Assembly: GCA_038501785.1 (NCBI GenBank)
Contig: JBAMJR010000001.1
Span: 2,718,501 to 2,782,500 of the forward strand
Direction of reading: 5' to 3'
DNA length: 64,000 nt
Source: Myoxocephalus aenaeus
Taxonomy: Eukaryota; Chordata; Actinopteri; Perciformes; Cottidae
Within the stretch, counting starts at the first letter, position 1; each line of letters opens with the position of its first letter. This document shows, piece by piece, positions 39,236 to 50,683 of the stretch. The position numbers and the translations under genes were made by a program. Under the pieces are notes generated by a model. That model was not told the DNA's origin. It worked only from the letters and a program-made list of their open reading frames with translations, and did no database searches.

Positions 39236-40956
39236 ATGCCGAGCTCCTCTGACACCCTACGGTTTCGTTTCCCCACCCACGGTGACTCCATCCTCAGCAA
39301 AATCAACGCTCTCAGGGAGGAGCAGCGCTTCTGTGATATCACACTCCTCCTCGGGGGTCCACAAGGCACCGCTGTTCAGCCTCTCCACTTCCACGGCCAC
39401 AGAGCGGTGCTTGCAGCGTCCTCAGACTTCTTACGTGACCAATTCCTGCTCCACGAAGGCCGGGCCAAGCTGAGCGTGGGTGTAGTTTCTCGTGTGGAGG
39501 TTGGCAAGAGACTTCTCCTGTCATGCTACACCGGGCTCTTAGAGGTGCAATATAATTATTGCTTCCCTGAACACTCCCGTACAAATCTATGCCAGTTATA
39601 AACTATTTTACAGCGGGTCTTGTACTGTGATCGAGATCACTGCAGAGGGTCAGAATGAATAACATCAAAACAGAAATAGGGAACAAACTGTTACAACAAC
39701 AAAAGAGTGTGATATGAAAGTTATAGATGATTGCTCCTTGGGTCTAGTTCTGTTTTTGTATGTTTTATGTGCACAAAGTGGGCGTTTGGTGTGAATCCTA
39801 ACTTTTCTTTATTATTTAACTCTTGTCCTTGTTTTTCATTAAATATATTTTATTGTAGGTCCCTCTGAGAGACCTGGTGAGCTACCTGACTGCCGCCAGT
39901 GCGCTCCAGATGAGTCAGGTGGAGGAGAGGTGTTCCCAGGCTATCTCGCAGTACCTCGGGCCCACACTGGCTTTTTTGAAACTGGAAAGACATTTAGAGG
40001 AGAAGGACAGCCAGCTGCCAGACAGCGACCATCAGCCAAGTACCAGCTTCAGAAATCAGGAGGAAAGGGATGCAGCCCAGCCCAGCATCAGCATCCAGGA
40101 AGCAAGTACGGAGGAAGAAGAGGCGGTTTTGATTCAGTCCAAGTCCAGGTCTTTTCAAGGAGCCAAGATGGATGGTCATGGACCGAGGGGGGTCAAAGAT
40201 AATAATAATAATAGGGCGCTGGTTATAGCTCAAATAGAGTTATCTGACAATGCAGCATGCTGTCTAGATAGCCTGAAGTCAGAGGAAGAAGGAGACATGC
40301 ACCCTGTTAACCCAAACAAGCCACCCTATCAAGTACACCACATAACAGGTGCTCTAAGATGCCAGCTACACTTTCCTACAGCTTTCCAAGATCATACATC
40401 ACCCACAACCAGAGGAAGTTCTGCTCAATGCGAAACATTGGTGGACAGTTCCCAGAACCAAGAGGAGGAAGTAGAGGGAGAGCAAAGCAAAGAGGAAGAA
40501 TTGTTCTTGCAGGAAGCTCAACTGCAAGAATGTGGCAAACTGATGGACTCCCATCTGCTTTGCCTCTCTGGAGCACATCTGCCAAAGACTCACTGCTCTG
40601 GAGATGAGCTGACAGAGGGCTCAGACAGCACAATGATCCAGAGGCCGTACCTGTGCAGGAGGTGTGACAGAGTCTTCCAGCACCTGGAGAGCTACGTGGG
40701 CCACCTGAAGCAGCACAGGCGGTACTTGTGTTTGGTCTGTGGGAAAGGCTTTCCCCAGAGGATTCACCTGGCCCGCCACATACGCGTCCACACTGGGGTC
40801 AAGCCTTTTCGATGCCCGCTGTGCCACAAGACATTTTCCCAAAAGGCCATGCTGCAAGACCACTTCAATCTGCACACAGGGGATAAGCATCATAAGTGTA
40901 AATACTGTGCTGTGCTGTGCTGTTCCAACACAAGTAAGGCCTCAGGCGCCACCTGA
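39236..40956 (+). CDS. zbtb26: BTB/C2H2 zinc-finger protein, ZBTB26-like, damaged last finger
   Basis: Putative nuclear transcription factor. Exons 39236-39544 and 39859-40956 give 468 residues. An acceptor (CACACAG) at 39223-39229 just before the ATG implies a non-coding leader exon. The BTB domain (about residues 1-130) has RFCDITLLL, HRAVLAASSDFLRDQFLL and LLLSCYTGLLE, then YLTAAS-LQMS. A long acidic linker follows. C2H2 fingers: 369-389, 395-415 and 423-443 are intact with HTGxKPF-type linkers. A fourth starts C-x2-C near 450 but loses its histidines and ends at TGA 40954-40956. ZBTB26 fits best (DRVF-HLE-Y, FSQK-LQDH-NLH); ZBTB6 is the alternative. In human, ZBTB26, ZBTB6 and RC3H2 are neighbours on one strand, as zbtb26 and rc3h2 are here. 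Confidence 0.85.
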
Positions 40957-43259
40957 AGGACATTCATGGTAAGAGATGGTAAAATATGCATGAGGAGACT
41001 GTGCACTGATGATAGATGAGCAGTTATGGCATAAGTGTCATTAATGTTATGTATAGTTGGTAGATCTATATCACTTTGGGAACATGCTAAATAAGGTTTA
41101 TCAAGAAGCAGGGTAATAATTTAGAAAATGATTTAGAAAAATCTCAAAGTACAGATGATCTCACTTTATGCTACATCAGCGTCTCCAAATCAAGTAGTTA
41201 ATGCATTTGCCCTGTGACATCTGGCTAATGGAAAGAAGTACATGTTCTCCTGTGCCTTCTGCAGTGTTATCCTGATTTATGCCTGTTTAATACATTGAAT
41301 TAAGTGATGTAGCATGTACAGATTCCATTATGCTATATCATCTGCCATGTATAATATTGAATACAATCTCATAATGGGTTGAGTTGGGCATCGTTTCAAA
41401 CACCTTTCAGAGTGCTCCTGCATTTTACAGGTTGTACAGCCAACTAAGTGTGTGTCTCTGTTCCCATCTGCGAGATTTTTCTGCTTTACCAAGAAGATAA
41501 GCCATGCAGATTTAACTATAAGAGACAGTTTTAGATTGGAAATTATACAGTGAATAAGTTAACACTGCTTTAATTACTGCAACAAATTCTAGAGAAAATG
41601 ATTTCTTTGATAAAAGAAATAAAATACTTTCGAAGTTTGAACAGACTGTTTCTTTCCTGAACTTTCCAGATATACTGAATCCTGAATACTGCTTGCTGGG
41701 GTTCACCCATCGCTTCACCATTTGCCTCGACTGAAATGTTGTGCAGCTCGCTGAGCATTACACTATAAATGAGTGGGTTCTCCCGCATGGCGGAGAGGGT
41801 TTCCATGCTCTCTTGCTCCATTCTTACCCCTTCCATAGCGCCCTTTCTCTTTCGGCCCTGAAATGTAATCGTCGCTCATCTTAGTGGATGCAATAGTTGT
41901 TGCCTCGGAGCATTTGAGGTTCAACCGGTTTGCCATTTTGTCTGTGGGCAAACCAATTAACGCATGAGGTGTGTGAACAGTACCGAACTTAAAATGTGAG
42001 AATGTGTGTTTGTGTGACTAAGGAAGCCAGAGAATACACATAAATATAGAGAAAGATATACCAAAGCATGTATATCCCCTTTACCAGAATAGTTAGCACA
42101 TGCACATGCATGTCTATGTGGGCATGGACTGCATGCCCACACAGTAAGTGGGGCATTATGGGCAGCTCCATTATGAATGAGAGACTGAGAGGTAAAATGT
42201 GAGGGGGGTGAAGGCCCCCCTCACATTTGGGGAAGATGGAGGAGCAGTAGATACAGAGACAGGGATGAAAAGAGTGACACAAGTAAATGTGTTCTTATGA
42301 TAATTAAAACCATTAAGTATACTGCATGACCTATTTACAATGATGTCGGTGGGAAAGATGAAGTTGAAAGAAGTTGTCAAGATGTGTCACAAGAAAGGAG
42401 CATGAAGATGAGGGAGCAGCACCTGCCCCTTCTTCATTAACCACTGCTGAAATGCCCTCAACCCCCAACTGCTCCAGGAGAGCTGTAAAGCTCCTCAGTG
42501 GCCACCAGACCAGACTGTAGTTGTACAGATGTGAATGGAAGTAACTGTGTGAGGTAATTCCTGAAAAATATGGCATTGCTCTCTGCAGAACTATAATAAA
42601 GCTTCAAATAATATAGTAAAATGTGCTTTTGTTTGATATTTCTCTGAAGCTAAAGAGCAGCACCAATCAATTGCGACATTCAAAGTACAAGATTCAACCA
42701 GAAGCAAATCGGACTAATAGTCATCATCTGTGCAGAAACACATCATGTCTCCCTACTCACTGTCGGCTCCCTTCTCCTGACAACGGGTCAATTACATTTT
42801 AAACACTGGAAGTAAAGTCACATGGCCACAGACAAATATCTGAGATGCCAGATTAACTCCATTATTATGTACAAGGCTATCCAACTCATGTATTAACCTC
42901 AGTAGGCCATGTTCAGCCACATATTCCAGTGTTGTATCAACCAGTAGCCATACGGTAGATATGCAAAGCCGCTCTCAATGTAAAATAACTGAATTTTGCA
43001 TAATAATACATTTAAATAAATTCACAGAAGACTGACTTTAGTTACGATCAAATGTAATAACAGCCTAATACTAATAACTATGATTTAAAATGCATTTGTT
43101 GGGTGTGTTAATTAAGCCTTTGCAAAGACTTGGAGGTAATTAAACACGTATATGAATATGGTTAGCTCGTTTTAGAGTAAACATTATAAATAATGGGGAA
43201 GACGAATTGAGTTCAGGCATCTCTCCTCCACTTCTCTAAACGCAGAGTACAACCAAACG
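40957..43259. other. zbtb26-rc3h2 intergenic region
   Basis: The start is zbtb26 3' UTR. Between about 41570 and 41951 the minus strand has two overlapping coding-like frames (ATTIASTKMSDDYISG and METLSAMRENPLIYSV). They look like a degraded retroelement or pseudogene, but I cannot assign them. No second ZBTB gene (the human ZBTB6 position) is visible. Confidence 0.4.
42195..42228. repeat. 14-bp perfect hairpin, 6-nt loop
   Basis: AAATGTGAGGGGGG at 42195-42208, loop TGAAGG, then the exact reverse complement at 42215-42228. A second, 9-bp inverted repeat (TGTGGGCAT) lies about 80 bp upstream at 42117-42141. Confidence 0.85.
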
Positions 43260-43893
43260 AGTGTGAATTGCGTGTATGTGTGTGAACTCCCTCTCGACAG
43301 GCGCACTTGTCGAAGCGCATCCTCCGCCGGTCTGTTCCTTTAAAACCAGACAGCCCACGCCTCGAAAAGCGGCTTGTTCCGGCTTGCCCCTTTACATCTT
43401 TTTATCCTTGCTCACAACATTAAAATAGTGCCCCTCCAACAATTACGCACAAGCATTTTTGTTGAACCGTCGGAGGGAGAACGGAACCGCGTGTCGGTAT
43501 AAGCGAGACGCGGATAGCGGCACAGCGGAGAGCCGCTCGTGCAGCTCCGTCGTGAGTCTGATGAGGCGCAGTTCAGGCACCATCACCGGCGGAGCGATAC
43601 CACCATCTCCTCCCAGCCTCGGGTTGTCAGACCGAGAGTGTGTGGCTCGCCGTACCTGAGTAAACGCGTCCGTTATGTACTATGGAGAAGGGGGGCAGAG
43701 GATCCAAACCGGACCGAGAGACCTGCCTCTGATGCGCTGAAATGCAGAGCCGGATCGCTCTCGCGTGCAGAATTATTTCCCTGGGCTGCCTGCTGCGGTT
43801 GTTTTGCAACTGATGAAGATTTTTTGGGTATTATTTTGATGCGCTTCTGTGGATGAATATGTTTATGCTGGCGCTCATGGTGTAGTGAGTGAG
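43260..43893 (+). promoter_or_regulatory. rc3h2: rc3h2 CpG-rich promoter and putative first exon
   Basis: A block with many CpG dinucleotides stands out from the AT-rich flanks. It ends at a good donor, GTGAG|GTAAGTG, at 43893. A non-coding exon from about 43450 to 43893 joined to the acceptor at 50587 (CCTCGTAG) would give a first intron of about 6.7 kb. The exact start is unknown. Confidence 0.55.
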
Positions 43894-46177
43894 GTAAGTG
43901 ACTTATCCAGAGGTGCGCGCTACTTTCTCCTGCTCTTCAAATCGAGATTGTGTTTGTTGTGTGCAAAGCCTTTGACATTTCAATGTCAGACTAGCACTGT
44001 TTTTATTTTTTATTTGTCGTTTTCCTTTCTTAAAAAATGAGGGATCACTAGCAGCAGATTTCAGAAATGCTATTATTAGACCTGGAACTATTTGGTCACC
44101 AGCTCATCATCAATTCCTGCAACTGGTGCAAATGGGATTTTATATGAAGGCTGGTTGTATTAAAATGATGGGCCCATCGTTCATAGCCATGCGGGTGCAA
44201 AGCAGGGTTTTCTGGAAAGATGTAAGGCACTCATTGCATGTTGAAAAGCAACATGAAATTGATAATGCTGCTGCAATGGTGGAGACTAGTTTATGTTACT
44301 CCAAGCGTGCTGATATGGATTGTGGTATTTATTTATTTATTTATCACTTTTTCTCTCAAAGTGACTCCTGAGCTTTAGCAGAGCTGTTTCCAAGTTCAAA
44401 TTGTTGCATATGTTTGACTGTAGCCTTCAGTCTGAAACGCAGCTCTGAGTTCAGTGTGCATCAGCCCGTCACGCTGGAGGTTACTCTGCTGATTTGCAAC
44501 AGGAAGCAACCTGATACTCTAACAATATTAACCAAGGCTGCAACAAACTAAGATGGCTTAACTCTTGGATGCTCCTGTTACTGCAGCCATATCTCACAGG
44601 TGTAGAGTAGGCCTCTCTTTTACGTGCTGGATAACACAGCAGCTTGTGAGCTGTATGGTTGCCCTGCCTACACACTGTGATGACAGGCCTAATTAATAAA
44701 TAATCACACAGACCCACATACCCCCACTGCACACTCAAAAACAAGTGAGCAGACATGAAAACAACTGTAGTATTCCCGTACTGAATAATGGAACAAAAAC
44801 GGTCTGCTCTTGCAGCATCATAACCTTGAGCTGCCACACAAAAACACAATTCAAAATGATGTGTACGATGATGCCAAAATATGATATGATTTGTCACTGC
44901 AGACTGCATGTGCATCAGCGTTTTGTTACTTCCAGTGTACGGTCTACTGGAGTGTGTTTACCAGTCGATGAACAAGCATCATCAGTGTTAAAGTTGAACC
45001 GCCATAATTTACTTGTGGTTACAAGTATTGCTTTCACTTTAAAGCCAGTAAGCTCTGTAGAGGTTTTGTGCCTGTAAACACAATCCGATTACATTTGTTT
45101 CACTTTCTTGTCTATAGTAATGCTTTATCTGACTCAATTTGAAGTCTCCTTAGCTTGCTTGACTTACTAACTATAAAAGAGTTATAAAAGAGTGTTTCAG
45201 TATATGTTTTCTCACAAATGTGGTGGGTTTGAAGTTTCAGTTTTTCTGTGCATTAACCACAAAGTTGTTCCCTGAAGGCGGTGTTGAAGGCTCTAATTGA
45301 GTTAAACTTTATGTAGAGGGATATGCAAGACATATTTAGGTTGGATTTAAAAGGTCATGAACACAAAAAGTGAATCATTACAAATATTAAAACATTTTGG
45401 AATACAGTCTCATTAAAACAGTTTGAGTGAGCACACATATTTCTCAAAATGACTATATTGCAGTAGTAATGTTTTTCATTTTTAAATGAGACCTTTTTTT
45501 TGTGCTGATGACTTCTTCAGTGATAGTTACTCAGTTATTGTGGAGTTTTTGTGAATATCGCTACATTCAGACTGCAGGCAAAAGTTGCCCAGATCAGATA
45601 TATGTGACACAGATCTGTTTTATTTTTCGCAAAAAATTTAATTAAATTTTATCGTTTTAATTCTTTAATATGGTCCTAAATCAGATACAAGTCGGATTTT
45701 TTCAGTATCAGAGTTCTAACGACTTTTACATCAGTCTACAATCAACATTTGTCACAATCATGCGCTTGCAGGAGTCCCTCTGTAAATACCGACATGGAAG
45801 ACAGCTTTGATGGAGATGATCGCTATCAGCTGGTCATAAAGTAGTTGGTTTCCACTGCACATCCATTCATAAATGAAACAGTGCACTTTGACTTTATGGC
45901 CTCCTTGTTTACTTCGTGGGACGCCTTTTATTGTTGGTCTTTTGCACATGTGAGTTGGTTCAGGACTGTGACCATGCAGTTCACACCGGGATCTGATATT
46001 GGCCACATATAATGTGAACAGCCAAACCAAAAAATCCGATCTGAGCAGGAAGGCTTGCAGTATGAACATAGTCAATATTTCATAGATCTGTGTCTTTGCT
46101 GGAAACGCCACCCTGGGTTTACTGATCCACTGACATCACAAACAGTTATGTGCACCTTCTTACGCACTCTCTCTCTC

Positions 46178-46188
46178 ACACACACACA

Positions 46189-46265
<77 letters not shown>
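46178..46265. repeat. (CA)n microsatellite
   Basis: About 43 CA dinucleotides with a short CG interruption near 46189. Confidence 0.95.
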
Positions 46266-46270
<5 letters not shown>

Positions 46271-48492
46271 AGAATGTTCTAATTCAGGTCTCACGGTGAC
46301 AGTGAGAAGGAGTCCTCATATTACTTCAGATTCCTTTTCTTCAGGTCCCCCTCATGTTCTGTGGCGGTGTGTGTATGTCTATGTATCCATTTATTAGTTC
46401 CTATTTGTGTGTGTGTGTGTGTGGCAGAACAGTTTTGGGACACTACAAGCATGACTGTTTGTCCCCCAGATGACGCAGCGCTTGCTCAAGCACCCTGAGA
46501 CAGCTCATCCCTTATTGCTGCTACTGCTTGTTGTGGATCCATAAACTGGTCAAACGTCTACCTTTCAGGTCATTTAATTGACATTTCCTTGTCTTTATTT
46601 GGTAGTTGATAATCGAGATTGGCAGGAGAGAGAAAGAGGGGATGGCATGAAACACAGATCCTCATGTCAGAATGTGTCTTTGATTAATAGCGCATGACGA
46701 GGCCTCGAACTTAAAGCTGTCAGAGCTAATGTATGATGTCAGTTGGTCAAACACATCACAACAGCTTAATACATTACTCCAACCGTAACCATACCCTCTT
46801 GAGGGTGTGCACCACGTGGATGAGCCTCTTAAAGGCCGGCTGCTGTATTGTGTTTCCTTCTGCTCTCCATTTCAGTTGCGTTGCTGTTTTCAAAGTCCCT
46901 GTTTCTATGGGAAACAGACATGACAAGGACTCAAGCTAACGAGCTGCATGCTAACGGCATGCGAATGAAAGCTGTGTTATTGTGCACAACAACCGTGTGA
47001 AAGATGTTTCCCTGTAAGGGCCGTAGCCTGGACCAGCATGACTCCACCTGATTTATTTCTATCCAACCTTTCGCTGGCAATGTGAGAACATCAACCTTTA
47101 CCCTTAAGTTACTCAACAGGAGGTCTCATCACAAATCTAAAACAAATTCCAAACTGATTATGACCCTTGAAAACTGAAGCTGGGCCAACCTCACTGTTCT
47201 GTAAAACACTCTCTCAAAACATTTTTTTTCTTTCGGTCTCTCCTTCTCTGTGAGACATGCCAAGGGGAACTCCAGATGCCCTCCCCCACACAGAGTGAGG
47301 ACTCGCTGTCCCAGATGATAGCTCGCCAACTGTTGGCTGTAAGGACGCAATGTACTTCTCTTCCTCTGCTCAGTAGCTCAACAAACCACTTTACGGCTTA
47401 GTTAGGTCTACCGAGCCTTCTTTCACACATTTTAGCGATACTTAGCTCTTAAAGGTGGACACTGAATGTGCTGCGACTTACACTACAAACCACTGTTTGG
47501 AGAAATAAAAAGTGAGCTCACAGGTGGATTTCCTCATTTTAGGTCTCCTGTGGCAACACAACACGCCCACTTCTCCCCCCCTGTCACAAGACCAGATTTA
47601 TTCATGTGGGCTTTCTGTGCCTGCACATACACAAGAAGTGATCCATTCATGCACGTAATGGGAGTATTGTGTACATCATAATATTATGGACTCCCCGTGT
47701 GCATATCATGAATTTAATTGTGGTGTGACAGCGCACAAGCTTGTATCCAGCCATGTGTGCAGGAATCATTTCTGCACAGAGAGACAGGGCAGACCTGTAT
47801 TCTGCCAGAGACTGCCAGGTCTATAAAAAAACAGGGTGTAGCAGTTGCTCAGAGCAGGAACAGGTGGCTGCCAACGTGACTACAGCCAGTTGCCCCCAGA
47901 GTTTTTACACCACTCCCTAATCTCTCCACACCGAGAAAGGAACTTTTATTCAGGCTCAAGCGCCAAGATACAACTCCATGCTTACATCGCCTCTAAACTC
48001 GCCACTGAAGCTGTTTCATCACGTGAGCAATGGCCCGTAATCGGTGTTACATTTGGGCTCCTCGCAGAAGGAAAAATGACGCGCGAGGACAGAGAGGAGC
48101 TGTCCACGCGGCCAGGGGGGTTTCCTCGGGGACCGTGCTCTGCGGGAGGTGCGTATATTAACTGCAGGCAATATTAACTGCCACGTATTATGATTTTAAT
48201 CACATTCAAATGCATGCTGGGTGTATTTGTTGCTTATTGAGGCCTACGTGGCATGCGTAAAGTGCACATTTCCACTTTCTCTTTCCATTGGACTGATACA
48301 TGGAGCATGTTCACTCTGTAACGATACTTTATTTATTTGGCACAAACGTTGTTTTTCACGCTCAGACAATTTCTATAAAACTTTGTCATAACTTTTACAG
48401 ACGTGTACAAAGAGAAAGAGAGTGACACACACACAAAAACGTAAAGTTGAGTTGCTTTGTTCTCTATAATCTCCTTTATAAGTACTTTGTAC

Positions 48493-48494
<2 letters not shown>

Positions 48495-48527
<33 letters not shown>

Positions 48528-48556
48528 GTGTGTGTGCGTGTGTGTGTGTGTGTGTA
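48495..48556. repeat. (GT)n microsatellite
   Basis: GT dinucleotides with two GC interruptions, followed by a G-tract of seven. Confidence 0.95.
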
Positions 48557-50436
48557 GGGGGGGTATTTTACTGTATCTCTAAACCCATTTGAATAGATTT
48601 TTGTTCAGATTATTGTGGCACCTGTTTTGTGAGGGCACCAGCTGCTATTATGGTGGGCAGTTTGAACAGATGCAACAGACTAAAAGCAACAGGTGCTGAT
48701 GTCTGCATGCGGTGTCTGAAACACTTCGCATAATGGAGACAGAAGGATTTCTTTTATGTTTGCATGCATTTTATGTCAGGTTTTCCTTTTAGTTAATGGG
48801 TTGATTCATCAAATAACAGACGGAACACAAGCGGTTGTAGAACATATCGTGTTATCCTGCACTGTTGTGTAAGAAGAGGAACCCTTTGCCTGTATGAAAT
48901 GTTTAAAAAAAATTACAAAGTGACTAGAACTCAGAAAGTTCAAAATCAAGGTACAGCATGAAGGGAGCTGATTTAGATCTTATGATGTCAACTTGTGTAT
49001 ATGTACATTGGTTCTGTCAGTCTGGCTCAATCTTTTACTTTTTACCTCTTCACTTTGCTTCTCAACATCTCTGCAGTCCTTAGAATTACAATTTAAAATA
49101 CACATAATCTATTTTTGCAATTCAAGGAGGATCTGAATACCTGAGAAATAATTGTCCAGCTTTTGGGGGAATCTACAAAATGACTTTCAATAAAAGATCA
49201 GATCTAAAATAAAGCATTGCTTAGGTCATAAAATAGAACGATAAGTTAACTAAAGTAAAATTATTACCTGCGGAAAATAACAGATCCTGCACTAACAAGA
49301 GTAATGATTTGTTTCCCTTTTGATTCTGCGCTAAACAAGCTCTAAATAAGTAGTGTCACATGTCTTTATATTCAGCTTGTTTAGGAATATTTGGCATAAA
49401 CAAACATTTTCCCCTACAAACGTTCCCTGAAACCAGATGCTGTTATGATTCAGCTTTATCCGTCTCATCCTACAGATCCTGTCCATGTGTATCAGTTGTC
49501 CGGGAACGCTTATTCAGTATTCTTATGATTCAGCGTGTGAGCTCAGTCTTCATTAGAGAAGAGATAGGTTGTCTCTAAGAGCAGGAAGTGGAAGCTAAGA
49601 TGACACTTCAGGACTGGTGTCGCTCTTAAATTAATACTCCGTACTTAATGGTGGACCTTTGTTTTTTAACCAATTGTCACAGTATTCTTGAATAATATTT
49701 TATCTTTTGCAGTCTCGCAAAGAAAACACCTCTCAAATAGTTTGGTTTACTGTTATTTAATTTTATGAATGTATTGATATTAAATACATTTGGTTTTTCA
49801 ACTTACTTTGATTGTTACTGTGATATTTGGTGGTGTTGTTTAAATAATGTCCAGTCCGTGTTGGTAATGAGGTGAGTGAGATATAGACCTGAACTTAATA
49901 CTGGCACATTCACAGCAAGGCCTTTTAATGCAATATATGTTGAGATTTTGGCAACTACTTCTTTTAGGTGAGAGTGGTTTTATTGCCCACATTAAATAAA
50001 TCTATGACTTTATGGCGAGAGTGGCTGGAGATTGCCTGTGTACTAACTGAGTAGACTCAACTTAATTACATTTATGCTGCTCTTTAATTTGTTGGACTGT
50101 TAGGTCTGTTAGCTCTTACAACTTGTATAAATAATACATATTTTCTAATGTAGATCACTTGGCATTACATCACAGCAAACTGCACTGTTGACAATATTTT
50201 ATGGCAAGCAGCTGATTATATATACAGAGTGCATATGCACATACTTAACTCTAATGGGCCCTGTAACAAAACTACCATAATATTCTTTATAACTGTGGAT
50301 GTTAACTATAACACATTATTCTACATTTAGTATTTTTTATTCACTCCTGTTGAGTGCAAATCCTTAAGAGTGTAATATTGTTTATTTTGTGGTGTAGCTA
50401 TAGTTGATGTTATCTAAAGTACTTTATTGTTTATTG

Positions 50437-50521
50437 TTAATCCTGAAACAATTAGTCGATTAATGAAGTAATAAACTGTCTGTCGACAAATCAGTAATAA
50501 ACATTCTTAGTTGCAGCTCTA
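50437..50521. repeat. dispersed repeat fragment
   Basis: Carries 'caattagtcgattaatgaag' and ends 'ttagttgcagctct'. This is the reverse-orientation counterpart of the family seen at 1874-2080. Confidence 0.5.
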
Positions 50522-50683
50522 GCGCAAAACTGTCAACATGTGTCTTTACTAAACCACTGCTTAACTTTATGTCCCGTTCCTCGTAGTCATCGTCGGCACT
50601 GGCAAGCAGGAGCTGCTTCGGGGCTCGTTGGCATGCATTCCCCCTGAGCTCGGCGACGCCTCCCTCGGTGGTGTGGTGGCAGG

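Larger units (their letters stand above)
43894..50587 (+). other. rc3h2: putative first intron of rc3h2
   Basis: No coding exon could be supported. It contains a CA repeat (46178-46265), a GT repeat (48495-48556), a GC-rich possible alternative exon (about 47850-48147) and a dispersed-repeat fragment (50437-50521). The remaining stretches show nothing recognisable. Confidence 0.45.

Noticed and set aside
42195..42228. 14-bp hairpin considered as a microRNA precursor
   Set aside because: The stem is too short for Drosha/Dicer processing, and the G-run/C-run pairing suggests a simple inverted duplication.
44481..44915. 144-codon minus-strand frame in rc3h2 intron 1
   Set aside because: No recognisable domain and no supporting context.
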